This document shows positions 27,944 through 37,426 of a DNA stretch of 64,000 nucleotides, in pieces. Origin of the DNA: Bowmanella yangjiangensis (GTDB lineage Bacteria > Pseudomonadota > Gammaproteobacteria > Enterobacterales > Alteromonadaceae); assembly GCF_017255015.1 (NCBI RefSeq), contig NZ_JAFKCS010000019.1, positions 1 to 64,000 on the forward strand, in the 5' to 3' direction. How positions within the stretch are numbered: the first letter of the stretch is position 1; every line of letters starts with the position of its first letter. The notes below the pieces were generated by a model. The model had not been told where the DNA came from. It saw only the letters and a program-made list of their open reading frames with translations, and searched no databases. Position numbers and translations under genes: made by a program.

Positions 27944-28960
27944 CTAGGGTTGAAGATGTAAGTCAATGGGCGTCTTGCCGGGTTGGTTACCAATCTCTCG
28001 AACGAGTTTGGGCACCAGGTAGCCCGGCAGGCGCTTTATCACACCCGCCATGATGTCTCGCGCCTGAGACTCAGCCAAATCAAAATGTGCTGCTCCCTGC
28101 ACCTTATCCAACACATGCAGATAGTAGGGCATAATACCCGCCGCAAAAACACTTTCGCTTAGCTCTACTTGAGCCTGCACACTATCGTTCACACCTTTTA
28201 GCAACACCGCTTGGTTTAACAACGTCACACCGGCATCGCGCAGTGGCTTTACAGCCCGCTTTAGCTCATCATCCATTTCATTGGCGTGATTAATATGTAA
28301 CACCATCACTGGCTGCAGACGCGTGCCCGTAAACCAATCCAATAGCTCGCGAGTAATCCGACTCGGAATAACTACTGGCAGTCGGGTATGAATTCGCAAT
28401 CTGCGCACATGCGGAATCGCGGCGATTTCACTACTTAGCCAAGCCAGAAAGTCGTCCTTAGCCATTAATGGATCGCCACCTGAATAGATCACTTCGTCAA
28501 TCTGCTGATCGGCGCGAATATACTCCAGCGCTTGCTGCCAACCGGCTTTGGAAGGTGAGTTGTCCGCATAGGGGAAGTGCCGTCTGAAACAATAACGGCA
28601 GTTAACGGCACAGCCACCACGAATGATCATCAACACCCGGCTTTGGTATTTGTGCAGTAAACCTGGTACAGCACTTTGCTGCTCGTCGAGAGGATCCTCA
28701 CTGTAACCGCTAACAGCAGTAAGTTCTTGTTCCAGAGTCAGGACCTGACGTAACAGTGGGTCATTCACATCCCCTTTGCGCATCCGGCGCACAAAAGGTC
28801 TGGGCACCATCAAGGGAAATAGTTTTCTGGCAGCAAAACCTGCCTGGAAAGGCTCGGTTGGCAAGTCCAGCACTTCAAGCAATTTGCTGGGATCACGATA
28901 GGCTTGAGCCAATTCTTTTTGCCAGGAAGTCTCTACAGCGGTGAGAATTTTAGGTATCAT
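27944..28960 (-). CDS. epmB: EF-P beta-lysylation protein EpmB (lysine 2,3-aminomutase)
   Basis: Radical-SAM, PLP-dependent enzyme that converts (S)-alpha-lysine to (R)-beta-lysine for modification of elongation factor P. The cluster-binding [16 protein letters not shown] motif is intact, as are [10 protein letters not shown] and the C-terminal [12 protein letters not shown] and [11 protein letters not shown]. About 338 residues, near E. coli EpmB. I prefer ATG 28960; a GTG at 28981 gives seven more residues. Divergent from efp with about 40 bases between starts, linking enzyme and target. Confidence 0.95.
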   Translation of the reverse strand: MIPKILTAVETSWQKELAQAYRDPSKLLEVLDLPTEPFQAGFAARKLFPLMVPRPFVRRMRKGDVNDPLLRQVLTLEQELTAVSGYSEDPLDEQQSAVPGLLHKYQSRVLMIIRGGCAVNCRYCFRRHFPYADNSPSKAGWQQALEYIRADQQIDEVIYSGGDPLMAKDDFLAWLSSEIAAIPHVRRLRIHTRLPVVIPSRITRELLDWFTGTRLQPVMVLHINHANEMDDELKRAVKPLRDAGVTLLNQAVLLKGVNDSVQAQVELSESVFAAGIMPYYLHVLDKVQGAAHFDLAESQARDIMAGVIKRLPGYLVPKLVREIGNQPGKTPIDLHLQP

Positions 28961-29000
28961 CTGCGCCAAGAAAGTGCTCACAAAACGTAACGAGGAAAAG

Positions 29001-29570
29001 ATGGCATTTTACAGCACAAACGAATTCAAAGCTGGACTAAAAATCATGCTCGACGGTGAGCCTTGTAACGTCCTCGAGAACGAGTATGTAAAACCAGGTA
29101 AGGGTCAAGCCTTTAACCGGGTTAAAATCCGTAAGCTGATTTCTGGCAAAGTGCTGGAAAAGACGTTTAAATCCGGCGACACCGTTGAAGGCGCTGACGT
29201 TATGGATATCAGCCTGGCTTACCTGTACACAGATGGTGAGTTCTGGCATTTTATGAACAACGACACCTTCGAACAAATCGCCGCAGACAAAGCGGCCGTT
29301 GGTGACAACCTGAAGTGGTTGGTGGAAAACGATCCTTGCACTATCACCTTGTGGAATGGTTCACCTATTACTGTTACTCCTCCTAACTTTGTTGAACTGC
29401 AAATTACTGAAACCGACCCAGGTCTAAAAGGCGATACAGCCGGTACCGGCGGTAAGCCAGCTACCTGCAGCACAGGGGCAGTAGTACGAGTTCCTTTATT
29501 CATACAAACCGGCGAAGTCATCAAAGTCGATACCCGTAGCGGTGAGTACGTTTCCCGGGCTCAGAAGTAA
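29001..29570 (+). CDS. efp: Elongation factor P
   Basis: Relieves ribosome stalling at polyproline stretches. 189 residues with three beta-barrel domains; the modification loop KPGKGQ puts the target lysine at residue 34, as in E. coli. GAGGAAA precedes ATG 29001; the in-frame extension to 28941 runs into the epmB start region and is not used. Flanked by the genes for both enzymes that modify it. Confidence 0.98.
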   Translation: MAFYSTNEFKAGLKIMLDGEPCNVLENEYVKPGKGQAFNRVKIRKLISGKVLEKTFKSGDTVEGADVMDISLAYLYTDGEFWHFMNNDTFEQIAADKAAVGDNLKWLVENDPCTITLWNGSPITVTPPNFVELQITETDPGLKGDTAGTGGKPATCSTGAVVRVPLFIQTGEVIKVDTRSGEYVSRAQK

Positions 29571-29587
29571 GCAAAAAGTACTATCCG

Positions 29588-29613
29588 AAAGCCCACATTG
29601 CGTGGGCTTTTTT
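29588..29613 (+). terminator. Rho-independent terminator after efp
   Basis: AAAGCCCAC (29588-29596) / GTGGGCTTT (29602-29610) followed by T residues. It separates efp from epmA, so epmA expression needs read-through or its own promoter. Confidence 0.88.
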
Positions 29614-29634
29614 ATTCATCACGAGCAGATACCC

Positions 29635-30615
29635 ATGACGTCCCATTCCGTTCACTGGCAACCTACCGCCGACATTGAAGTCTTGCAAAAGCGCGCATCA
29701 ATGATGCGAGCGATCCGCGATTTTTTCGCCAAGCGAGATGTATGGGAAGTCGAAACGCCCAATTTATCCAGCGCCACAGTAACAGATGAACATCTACAGG
29801 GCTTTAGCACCGTGTTTGTTGGCCCAGGCGCAGCCGCGGGGCGCACCTTATACCTGCAAACCTCGCCAGAATATGCCATGAAGCGGCTACTCGCCGCCGG
29901 CAGCGGTGCCATTTACCAAATATGCAAAGCTTACCGCAACGAGGAGGCTGGGCGTCGGCATAACCCCGAATTTACTATGCTGGAATGGTACAGACCCGGT
30001 TTTGATCATTTTGCCCTGATGCAGGAACTGGATGAACTAATACAAAGTCTTTGTCATACGCAACCGGCCGATAGAATCAGCTATCAGCAGGCCTGCCTTG
30101 AACATCTGCAGCTTGACCCTTTGAGCAGCAACTTGGAAGAACTTCGCGAAGCGGCAAATAAGCTTGGACATGGCGACCTGGCGGCCAATGAAAGCGACCG
30201 GGATGTATTGCTGCAACTGCTGTTTTGCGATGGCGTTGAGCCCCATATCGGGCAAGTCCGTCCCTGTTTTGTGTATGATTTTCCGGCCAGCCAGGCGTCG
30301 CTGGCGAAACTTAATCCCGATGACCGGCGTGTTGCACAGCGCTTCGAGCTGTATTTTCGTAATCTGGAATTGGCCAACGGTTTTCACGAATTGGATAATG
30401 CAGAAGAGCAGTTAGCCAGATTTGAACAAGATAATCTAAAACGCCGTCAGCAGGGCAAAGCCGAAAAGCCCATAGATCCCTATTTGTTAGGTGCACTGGA
30501 AGCTGGTTTACCGCCCTGTGCCGGCGTGGCTGTGGGGTTGGACCGTGTGTTTATGTTGGCACTGAATAAATCTCAAATCCGTGATGTCCTCAGCTTTGAT
30601 ATAGGAAATGCCTGA
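29635..30615 (+). CDS. epmA: EF-P--(R)-beta-lysine ligase EpmA
   Basis: Class II lysyl-tRNA-synthetase-like enzyme, lacking an anticodon-binding domain, that attaches beta-lysine to EF-P Lys34. 326 residues, same as the family. Motif 2 region [23 protein letters not shown] and motif 3 [18 protein letters not shown] are present. The ATG at 29635 follows the efp terminator; the frame extends upstream into efp but not with family sequence. Two bases before rep. Confidence 0.96.
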   Translation: MTSHSVHWQPTADIEVLQKRASMMRAIRDFFAKRDVWEVETPNLSSATVTDEHLQGFSTVFVGPGAAAGRTLYLQTSPEYAMKRLLAAGSGAIYQICKAYRNEEAGRRHNPEFTMLEWYRPGFDHFALMQELDELIQSLCHTQPADRISYQQACLEHLQLDPLSSNLEELREAANKLGHGDLAANESDRDVLLQLLFCDGVEPHIGQVRPCFVYDFPASQASLAKLNPDDRRVAQRFELYFRNLELANGFHELDNAEEQLARFEQDNLKRRQQGKAEKPIDPYLLGALEAGLPPCAGVAVGLDRVFMLALNKSQIRDVLSFDIGNA

Positions 30616-30617
30616 GC

Positions 30618-32630
30618 ATGAAACTGAATGAAGCCCAGGATCAGGCAGTCAAGTATATCTCTGGCCCCTGCTTGGTATTAGCCGGTGCAGGCAGCGGCAA
30701 AACCCGGGTAATCACGAACAAGATTGCCTATCTGGTGCGTGAGTGTGATGTGCCAGCCAGAGGCATTGCCGCTGTTACTTTTACCAATAAAGCGGCCCGT
30801 GAAATGAAGGAACGGGTTGCTCAGACGCTTGGTAAACAGGAAGCCAGAGGGCTAAAAGTTTCTACCTTCCATACTCTGGGCCTGAACATTATCAAATCCG
30901 AGGTCAAGGCGCTGGGTCTGAAAGCCGGCTTCTCGCTCTTTGATGACAAGGACAGCTTGGCCTTGCTCAAAGACCTGACCCAGGACGAATGGGATGGTGA
31001 TAAGGAACAATTAGTCTTATTACAAAGCTGCATCTCCAACTGGAAGAACGACTTGCTGTTACCTGAACAGTTGCAACGTGCCGCCACTTCACCTGGTGAA
31101 AAGGAATTTGCCCAGTATTATCTACGCTATCAGCAGCACCTAAAGGCATACAATGCGCTGGATTTTGACGATCTGATTCTGATGCCGACCTTATTGCTTA
31201 AGCAGAATGAAAGCGTACGACAGAAGTGGCAGAACAAAATTCGCTATCTGTTGGTGGACGAGTATCAGGACACCAACACCAGTCAGTACGAACTGGTAAA
31301 ACTGCTGGTGGGCGAGCGTGCCCGTTTTACTGTGGTTGGGGATGATGATCAGTCTATCTACTCATGGCGAGGTGCCAAACCGCAAAACCTGATATTGCTG
31401 CAAACGGACTTCCCCAAATTGCGGGTGATCAAACTTGAGCAAAACTATCGCTCATCTGGCCGTATACTGCATAACGCCAACATTCTGATTCAAAACAACC
31501 CACACGTATTCGAGAAGAAGCTATTTTCTGAGTTAGGCTATGGCGAACCACTGAAAATATTACAAGCCAAGAACGAAGAGCACGAAGCCGAGCGGGTTGT
31601 TGCAGAGTTGATGGCGCATAAGTTTATGAACGGCACAGAGTTTAAAGACTATGCAATATTGTATCGTGGTAATCATCAATCCCGATTATTTGAGAAGACC
31701 CTAACCACCAACCGCATCCCTTATAAGATCAGTGGTGGTACCTCCTTCTTTGCCAAGGCGGAAATCAAAGACATCATGGCGTATCTGCGCTTGTTGGTGA
31801 ATCAGGATGACGACAACGCCTTATTACGTGTAATAAACGTGCCGCCACGAGGCATTGGTCGCGCCACCTTAGAGAAGCTGGGGAATTTTGCCAATGAACT
31901 GCACGAATCGTTATTTAGTGCCACATGCCATGCCCAGCTACACAACGTGCTCTCCGGCAAGGCGCTAATTGCCGTACAAAATTTTAGCCGGTGGTTGGTT
32001 GAGCTGTCGGATCAAGCATCAAGGAGCGATGCCGGACAAGCAATCCGCGACATGATTAAAAGCATGCACTACGAAGAGTACCTGTACGAGTCCAGCGCCA
32101 GTCCCAAAGCAGCAGAATGGGCCATGAGCAATATCAGTACTCTGTTTGGCTGGGTGACCAATATGCTGGAAGGGAATGAACTCGATCCTGCCATGACGCT
32201 GCAGGAAGTGGTTAACCGCTTAATTCTCAGAGACATGATGGAGCGGGGCGAGGACAGTGAAAACGCCGATCAGGTGCAATTGATGACCCTGCATGCGTCC
32301 AAAGGACTAGAATTTCCCTATGTGTTTATGGTCGGTATGGAAGAGGGGTTGTTGCCCCATCAAAGCAGCATTGATGAAGACAATATCGAGGAAGAGCGCC
32401 GTCTGGCCTATGTGGGTATTACCCGCGCCCAGCGGGAATTGTTTTTCACCCTGGCCAAAGAACGTCGACAATATGGTGAAGTAATCAATCCTGAACCCAG
32501 CCGCTTTTTGTACGAGTTGCCACAGGACGACCTGATTTGGGAGCACAAAAAAGAGAAAGACAGTGCCGAAGTCAGACAGAAAAAGGGGGAAATTGGCATC
32601 GCCAATCTACGCAATATGCTTAAGCGCTGA
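30618..32630 (+). CDS. rep: ATP-dependent DNA helicase Rep
   Basis: Superfamily 1A 3'-5' helicase that helps replication past protein blocks. 670 residues with Walker [12 protein letters not shown], Walker B DEYQDTN, QNYRSS and the [14 protein letters not shown] and GITRAQ motifs. Distinct from UvrD, also present in this window, in sequence and in the short C-terminus. Starts two bases after epmA and overlaps the convergent downstream gene by 11 bases. Confidence 0.96.
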   Translation: MKLNEAQDQAVKYISGPCLVLAGAGSGKTRVITNKIAYLVRECDVPARGIAAVTFTNKAAREMKERVAQTLGKQEARGLKVSTFHTLGLNIIKSEVKALGLKAGFSLFDDKDSLALLKDLTQDEWDGDKEQLVLLQSCISNWKNDLLLPEQLQRAATSPGEKEFAQYYLRYQQHLKAYNALDFDDLILMPTLLLKQNESVRQKWQNKIRYLLVDEYQDTNTSQYELVKLLVGERARFTVVGDDDQSIYSWRGAKPQNLILLQTDFPKLRVIKLEQNYRSSGRILHNANILIQNNPHVFEKKLFSELGYGEPLKILQAKNEEHEAERVVAELMAHKFMNGTEFKDYAILYRGNHQSRLFEKTLTTNRIPYKISGGTSFFAKAEIKDIMAYLRLLVNQDDDNALLRVINVPPRGIGRATLEKLGNFANELHESLFSATCHAQLHNVLSGKALIAVQNFSRWLVELSDQASRSDAGQAIRDMIKSMHYEEYLYESSASPKAAEWAMSNISTLFGWVTNMLEGNELDPAMTLQEVVNRLILRDMMERGEDSENADQVQLMTLHASKGLEFPYVFMVGMEEGLLPHQSSIDEDNIEEERRLAYVGITRAQRELFFTLAKERRQYGEVINPEPSRFLYELPQDDLIWEHKKEKDSAEVRQKKGEIGIANLRNMLKR

Positions 32631-35238
32631 TTTCCCGGGAGGGCAGGCTGGTTAACTGATCCATACGCAGTGAATTGACCACAAAGCTGCCCTGACCATA
32701 TTGGCAGCCTATTTCTCTTAGTGCGTCATATTGCGCTTGGTTCTCAATTCCTTCTGCAATCAATTTAAAACCCAGATGCTCGGCAATACTGATAACAGAT
32801 TGAATCATTTTAAGATTCTTTTCCGAGCGAGGCAGTGACTTCACAAATCTGTGGTCTATTTTGACGTAATCAAAAGGATAGGAATACAAGTAGGCAAGTG
32901 ACGCCAGACCACTGCCGAAGTTATCCAGCACCAGAGTAACGCCGGCTTTTTTAAGCTTTTTCAATGCCGGCAAAATATGCGAGGAACGTTTGTTTAAATC
33001 ATTCTCGTCGAATTCTAAAACGAGCTGGCTGGGTGAAATACCTGCCGCCTCGACCTGTTCCAGCATTTGATTGACCAGTTTACTTTGCAGTAAATGGTTA
33101 ATGCTCAAGTTCAGAGCAATATGGGCTGAGTGACCAGCTTCCTTTTGCATTTGTTTCAAACAGCTACAGGCCCGCTCTAACATAAAATTATCCATTTCTA
33201 TGGTCAGGCCGCTATGTTCTGCCACTTGCCAAAACTGTTCACGCTTAACTTTGCCCAAAGTGGGGTGCTGCCAACGGATATAGCACTCAAGATAGACCCA
33301 TTCCTGAGTATCCAGGTTCACAGCTGGCTGACAGTAGCATTCGAACAAGTTTTCTTTGAGCATATGGCGGAATTCACTTTCCAGTTCCAACTCTTCCAGC
33401 AGGCGTTCGCGCATACTGCTGTCAAAACTCATAAAACGGCCGCGGCCCAACGCCTTTGCCTGATACATGGCTGCATCTGCATCACGAATCACTTCTTCGG
33501 CTTTCTTGTACCAGTTCTGGATAAAGGCAATGCCGATACTGGCACCGGAATACATTTCCTTGTCATCTAAAATGAATGGCTTAGCTAACAATTCAATAAT
33601 GCGCGAAGCGACCTCTTCCGCGTCCTCTTCATGCTCCAGACTGTCGAGCAGGATGACAAATTCATCTCCACCCAAACGCGCCAGCAAATCATGGCCACGG
33701 ATGCACTGACTGAGGCGTTTGGACACTTCAATCAAGAACATATCCCCGGCATGATGACCGATGGTGTCGTTGATAAGTTTGAATCTGTCCAAATCGATAA
33801 ACAGCACAGCAAAATTATGCTCTGGATGACGTTTCTTATTAGCTACTGCCAGTTCTAACCTATTTGTAAACATCACACGGTTGGGAAGATCCGTTAAGGC
33901 ATCATGGTGCGCATCGTGGATCAGCTTCAGCTCTATTTCTTTACGTTCTTCAATCTGCTTCTTCAAATGCTGATTGGTTTTATATAGCTCGTCGGTTCGT
34001 TCTTTGACCTTCTCAGCTAATTGCTGATTGATGGCCTGCATAGCATCGGCCACACGTTTACGCTCCATGGCCACCGCAATATGGTGAGAAACAAATCTCA
34101 ACAGCTCGAGATCCTTGAGTGTGTAACCCTTACTCTTTTCATAGGTCTGTACGGCAATAACACCGGAAATCTCACCATCCACCACCAGTGGTGAGCCTAG
34201 CCAGCTAGTTTCTCTTTCCCGCATCCGCTCACTGATATCTTTATCCAACTGCCCTTGCTCAGACAACAGAATGGACCGCTCGGCATTAATCAGCTCAGCC
34301 TGACCGCTAGCCAGAACAAATTCAGTGAGGCCTCTCCCTAACGGGCGGGGAGCAATACTCTGATCCAACTCATCACTGAAATAGGGAAAATTCAGAATAC
34401 TTTTGGCGCGATCCCAAATTGCAATGTAGCAGTTCGGCGCACTCAGCAACCTGGCCAGAATGTCATGCAAGTTCGAATAAAAGTCCTGCATGTCGCCTTC
34501 CACATTGGCGGACAGCTCGGAAATCTCAAACAAAGCCTGTTGCAGGGATTCAATCTTCTGCCGTTCCTGAATTTCATCCTGCAATTCTTCGTTCATGTGG
34601 CGCAACTGGCGGGTTCGCTCACGAATGGTTCTTTCCGTCAGTTCGCGATTTTTAACCCGATCCAGAGCATTAACTATATGCTGCGAAACAAAAGCCAGTA
34701 ATTCTCTGTCTCGCTCCTCGTAACGAATAGAATCATCATAGCTTTGCACCACCATGGCGCCAATGGTTTGCGCCCCACGGCGTAGTGGTACCCCAATCCA
34801 ATCTACCGGCATAGTGCCAATACCCTTAGCACCAGTTGCCTTAATTTGCTCCTGCAGGTTTTCCTTGGTGAGATATAAAGGGTTGCCAGTGGTTAGTATG
34901 TATCCGGTAAAGCCATGCTTAATTTTCGCAAAAGGCACTTCCCGTTCGAGGGATTCATCAAACTCATCGACAACGTAAACAAATTCAACAAGATCCGATG
35001 ATGAATGATGTAAGGCAACAAAGAAGTTCGCAGCATCCATCATACCGCTGATAATGTTATGAATGGCCGGATAAAGACGAGAAAGTTCGCTGACTGAGTT
35101 GGCAAGCTCAGAAATATCAAACAGGGCCTTTTGCAAAGCTTCTGCCTGTTTATATTTTTCAGTCAATTGCTGAAGTTCTGGCACCAGAGCGCGTAGCTCT
35201 TCAATGCTCATCAATTCAGCGAGTTTTTCAGGTGCCAT
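32620..35238 (-). CDS. GAF-GAF-GGDEF protein with a degenerate EAL domain
   Basis: 872 residues, no membrane segment. Two GAF sensor domains (about 55-195 and 245-395) are joined by coiled coils; GGDEF (about 430-590) has an intact RLGGDEF motif and an RGHD inhibition site; the EAL-type domain (about 600-865) is degraded: ECY instead of EAL, FDEN instead of the usual EITES, LDNFGSG instead of DDFGTG, GIEN instead of GIET. So it is probably a cytoplasmic diguanylate cyclase whose EAL part binds rather than cuts cyclic-di-GMP. Compare the membrane-bound protein at 7764-12290, which keeps these residues. Confidence 0.93.
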   Translation of the reverse strand: MAPEKLAELMSIEELRALVPELQQLTEKYKQAEALQKALFDISELANSVSELSRLYPAIHNIISGMMDAANFFVALHHSSSDLVEFVYVVDEFDESLEREVPFAKIKHGFTGYILTTGNPLYLTKENLQEQIKATGAKGIGTMPVDWIGVPLRRGAQTIGAMVVQSYDDSIRYEERDRELLAFVSQHIVNALDRVKNRELTERTIRERTRQLRHMNEELQDEIQERQKIESLQQALFEISELSANVEGDMQDFYSNLHDILARLLSAPNCYIAIWDRAKSILNFPYFSDELDQSIAPRPLGRGLTEFVLASGQAELINAERSILLSEQGQLDKDISERMRERETSWLGSPLVVDGEISGVIAVQTYEKSKGYTLKDLELLRFVSHHIAVAMERKRVADAMQAINQQLAEKVKERTDELYKTNQHLKKQIEERKEIELKLIHDAHHDALTDLPNRVMFTNRLELAVANKKRHPEHNFAVLFIDLDRFKLINDTIGHHAGDMFLIEVSKRLSQCIRGHDLLARLGGDEFVILLDSLEHEEDAEEVASRIIELLAKPFILDDKEMYSGASIGIAFIQNWYKKAEEVIRDADAAMYQAKALGRGRFMSFDSSMRERLLEELELESEFRHMLKENLFECYCQPAVNLDTQEWVYLECYIRWQHPTLGKVKREQFWQVAEHSGLTIEMDNFMLERACSCLKQMQKEAGHSAHIALNLSINHLLQSKLVNQMLEQVEAAGISPSQLVLEFDENDLNKRSSHILPALKKLKKAGVTLVLDNFGSGLASLAYLYSYPFDYVKIDHRFVKSLPRSEKNLKMIQSVISIAEHLGFKLIAEGIENQAQYDALREIGCQYGQGSFVVNSLRMDQLTSLPSREISA

Positions 35239-35314
35239 GTTGCCTTTGTTATGCGAATTGCTTGTAGATTTTATAGTTAATTAGCCGCTAACCGGCCAAA
35301 AATAGCGCAATTCA

Positions 35315-35343
35315 AACAAAAAGACCACCAAAAAGGTGGTCTT
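35315..35343 (-). terminator. Rho-independent terminator of the cytochrome c5 gene
   Basis: AAGACCACC (35321-35329) / GGTGGTCTT (35335-35343), five-base loop; on the minus strand it is followed by TTTGTTTG. Located 34 bases past the cytochrome stop. Confidence 0.8.
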
Positions 35344-35376
35344 AACTTCCGGCACAGAAGCCGTCGATACGCCGTT

Positions 35377-35775
35377 TTACAGGCCTTCGATCATATGTTC
35401 AATAGCTGCCTTGATCTCGTCGTCGGAACAATTTCCACAGGTGCCACGAGGAGGCATGGCGTTGAAACCATTAATAGCATGATTCAGCATGGTGTCCATA
35501 CCCTGAGCGATTCTGTCACCCCAGGCAGCGGCATCACCAGACTTAGGTGCCCCCATTACGCCCGTACCATGGCACGCAAAGCAGGATGTTTTAAATACGT
35601 CCGCACCAGAACGAGGACCGGAAGCCGCTGCCGTTTGTGCTTGCGCACCGGCTACATGAATTTGTCCAAGAGGCTTGATGCGATCCTTGATAGCATCACG
35701 AGACATGTCATCAGCCTGGCCGGCAAATACGCCCAGCAGACCCACACTCAATACCAGCAAAGCTTTATATTTCAC
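35377..35775 (-). CDS. Cytochrome c5-type monohaem cytochrome
   Basis: Periplasmic electron carrier, 132 residues. Signal peptide to about residue 21, one haem site SCFACHG, an axial methionine in NAMPPRG, and the extra CGNC cysteine pair just after it that marks cytochrome c5. The start is a GTG at 35775, preceded by GGGAGTAGG. Redox partner not evident from neighbours. Confidence 0.93.
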   Translation of the reverse strand: MKYKALLVLSVGLLGVFAGQADDMSRDAIKDRIKPLGQIHVAGAQAQTAAASGPRSGADVFKTSCFACHGTGVMGAPKSGDAAAWGDRIAQGMDTMLNHAINGFNAMPPRGTCGNCSDDEIKAAIEHMIEGL

Positions 35776-35962
35776 AACCTACTCCCGCACCAATCTGATC
35801 TTTAGAATTCGTTTGTCACGACTTTGGGCACAGATTATAACGGTTAATCGGTGCCCGACAACCATTTATCCACTATTAGTGGGGTCTTTGCGGTCATTTA
35901 TTTGGCAACCTGCTCGGCAAAAGCCCCCATCCTTTGGGAGTCAGGCAAACAGCTCAGCAGGA

Positions 35963-35991
35963 TTGATTTCAAGCCACTATTAGGGCATAGT
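35963..35991 (+). promoter_or_regulatory. Candidate promoter of the tRNA-Arg gene
   Basis: TTGATT (35963-35968), 17-base spacer, CATAGT (35986-35991), then a GC-rich ACGCGGCC discriminator typical of stable-RNA promoters; start point about 20 bases before the tRNA. Confidence 0.5.
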
Positions 35992-36016
35992 ACGCGGCCT
36001 CCAGACATCCCGTCTT

Positions 36017-36091
36017 GCTCTCGTGGTGAAATGGATATCACGTGGCCCTCCGGAGGCCAAGTTATAGGTTCGATCCCTATCGAGAGCGCCA
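36017..36091 (+). tRNA. tRNA-Arg (anticodon CCG)
   Basis: 75 bases including encoded CCA. Acceptor arms GCTCTCG / CGAGAGC, anticodon stem TGGCC / GGCCA with loop CTCCGGA (anticodon CCG, reading CGG), T arm ATAGG-TTCGATC-CCTAT. Complete cloverleaf by eye. An accessory, partly decayed region begins right after it, consistent with tRNA genes as integration sites. Confidence 0.93.
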
Positions 36092-36237
36092 TACCTTTCA
36101 AGGCTTTTTACGATAGTTTTCACTATCAAAATATTTTCCGTGACCACAACTGGTAAGGCCATCAGTTCCCAAACTTAAGTCTAAGCTCGAATTCTTCACT
36201 GGTGGTAAAGCATTCCCTGCTAGTAAAAATGTCTAAG

Positions 36238-36900
36238 CTATTGCTTGCTAGACATTCTCCAAATCTTACCTTCGCTCTCAATCCAGCCCTCTTTTTTCAG
36301 GGCTTGTAACAGATTTTTGATCTTGTGGTGTTTCTGGGGGACATCCAATACATCAGGCAATTTGTCTAAAAGTAGCCCGTCAATGTCTACAGGTCTTGCT
36401 GTACCGAATTTGTCCAAATATTCGGCAATAAGTTGTTTGTAGTGATGGTCATCAAAGGCTCTGTTACGAATATATTGGGCCCTGTCTCCACTATGATCCG
36501 CCAGTTGCGCTGGAATATGATAGTTAGGCTTACGGCCTTCGATCAGTCTAAGAGCCTTGAGGTGTTTGGCCTGACCATCCGTGAGTGGTTTACGTTTTCG
36601 TACCCGATCCAGCAACAGAATGTGTTCCAATGTCAGGTCTGGGTATTCGGCCAGCTTTCTGGCGTAGGCTATATCTGCGACTCGACCAATGATGGTGACT
36701 TGAACGCGATTATCCTTTAGCTCGTATTCCGGCAGAGGGAAGTAACGTTTCTTCTGAATGAGGAACATCTTGCGAATGTGCTGCCAATGGTATCAATCAT
36801 GTTCAAATTGACCATAGCATCGGTTAAAAAGCGATTGCGGTAATGGAAGTGCAAAGGCGGCGGAGTTGAACGACTTCCCTCTAGTCGCTCCACCTTGAAC
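36238..36900 (-). pseudogene. Frameshifted remnant of an AlbA_2-type ATP-binding HTH regulator (COG2865-like)
   Basis: The intact frame 36238-36768 gives 176 residues (MFLIQKKRYFPLPEYEL...) that match the C-terminal part of this family, including a winged-helix end. Immediately upstream in another frame (36780-36815) the DNA reads MVNLNMIDTIGS, exactly the segment expected to precede it, continued upstream by YRNRFLTDA (36816-36842). One base appears lost near 36778-36780. The N-terminal AlbA_2 domain is absent. So this is a truncated and frameshifted gene; the 176-residue frame could still be translated but is not a complete protein. Confidence 0.7.
36858..36896. repeat. Bulged palindrome upstream of hipB
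   Basis: On the minus strand GGTGGAG-CGACT ... AGTCG-(TTCAA)-CTCCGCC can fold into a two-part stem with one G-T pair and a five-base bulge. It could be a REP-like or mobile palindrome at the break point of the pseudogene. No second copy was seen in the window. Confidence 0.35.
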
Positions 36901-36920
36901 TTATTTAATACTCAAACCAA

Positions 36921-36968
36921 TTATCCGCATATGCGTATAAATTGTATTTTATACCCACTTGCGTATAA
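36921..36968 (+). promoter_or_regulatory. Two HipB-type operators overlapping the hipB promoter
   Basis: Two 20-base sites share the pattern TTATMC-N8-GTATAA: 36921-36940 (TTATCCGCATATGCGTATAA) and 36949-36968 (TTATACCCACTTGCGTATAA), centres 28 bases apart. E. coli HipB binds TATCC-N8-GGATA, so the layout fits autoregulation. A possible promoter TTGTAT (36942) / TATAAG (36964) lies under the second site, giving a very short leader before the ATG at 36980. Confidence 0.7.
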
Positions 36969-36979
36969 GGCAGCGAACA

Positions 36980-37255
36980 ATGAAAGTGACGGATCCGAAA
37001 ACACTCTCGGTATATCTGCGGGACGAGCGCAAACGCCGTGGTATCAGTCAGTCTCAGGTTGCAGATCTAGTTGGGTTAAGGCAAGGAACGGTTTCCCGTT
37101 TTGAATCTTCTCCGGAAAAAATGCAACTCGATACACTGTTCCGTTTATTGTCGGCTCTGGAATTGGAACTCTCCGTTACCCCTAAAGGTTCAATCAAACC
37201 TGAAGAGAATGATGATATCTCCGGCGCGGGTAAAACCTGGAATGAGGAATGTTAA
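36980..37255 (+). CDS. HipB-like antitoxin / XRE repressor
   Basis: 91 residues with an N-terminal helix-turn-helix (LSVYLRDERKRRGISQSQVADLVGLRQGTVSRFES) and an acidic tail. The pattern fits HipB-family antitoxins that repress their own operon and neutralise the HipA kinase. The start at ATG 36980 removes an in-frame extension from 36959 lying in the operator region. It overlaps the following hipA fragment by one base (TAATG). With the toxin truncated it is an orphan. Confidence 0.8.
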   Translation: MKVTDPKTLSVYLRDERKRRGISQSQVADLVGLRQGTVSRFESSPEKMQLDTLFRLLSALELELSVTPKGSIKPEENDDISGAGKTWNEEC

Positions 37256-37386
37256 TGAGTACGCTGGATATGTATATGAATGGCTATAGTGTCGGCTATT
37301 TCAGACGCAATAATTCCGGCTCCAATTCGTTCCGCTATAAAGAGTCATGGCTTGAGCAGCAAGGGGCAAGGCTTACAGAACAATAA
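37255..37386 (+). pseudogene. hipA toxin fragment, N-terminal 43 codons only
   Basis: Begins at ATG 37255 overlapping the hipB stop. The 43 residues (MSTLDMYMNGYSVGYFRR..., SFRYKESWLEQQGARLTEQ) match the N-terminal Couple_hipA region: a MNGxxVG start and a F-x-Y-x-x-SWL-x-x-x-GAR block. Full HipA proteins are about 430 residues with a kinase domain, none of which remains; the stop at 37384-37386 is 40 bases from the end of the two-partner exoprotein gene. Too short for usual gene-callers. Confidence 0.7.
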
Positions 37387-37426
37387 GCAAGCCATACCCC
37401 TTATTTTCCCATCATTGACGTGATAA

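Noticed and set aside
36017-36091. Search for a second copy of the tRNA-Arg 3' end as an island attachment site
   Set aside because: No second copy of the 3' terminal bases was noticed in the window, and no integrase gene; xerC at 57307 is the housekeeping recombinase.
35898-36162. Small frames across the tRNA-Arg gene
   Set aside because: They read through a clear tRNA and have no protein-like features.
36858-36900. Integron attC site
   Set aside because: A GTTGAAC box is there but no matching RYYYAAC partner box, no integrase and no cassette array.
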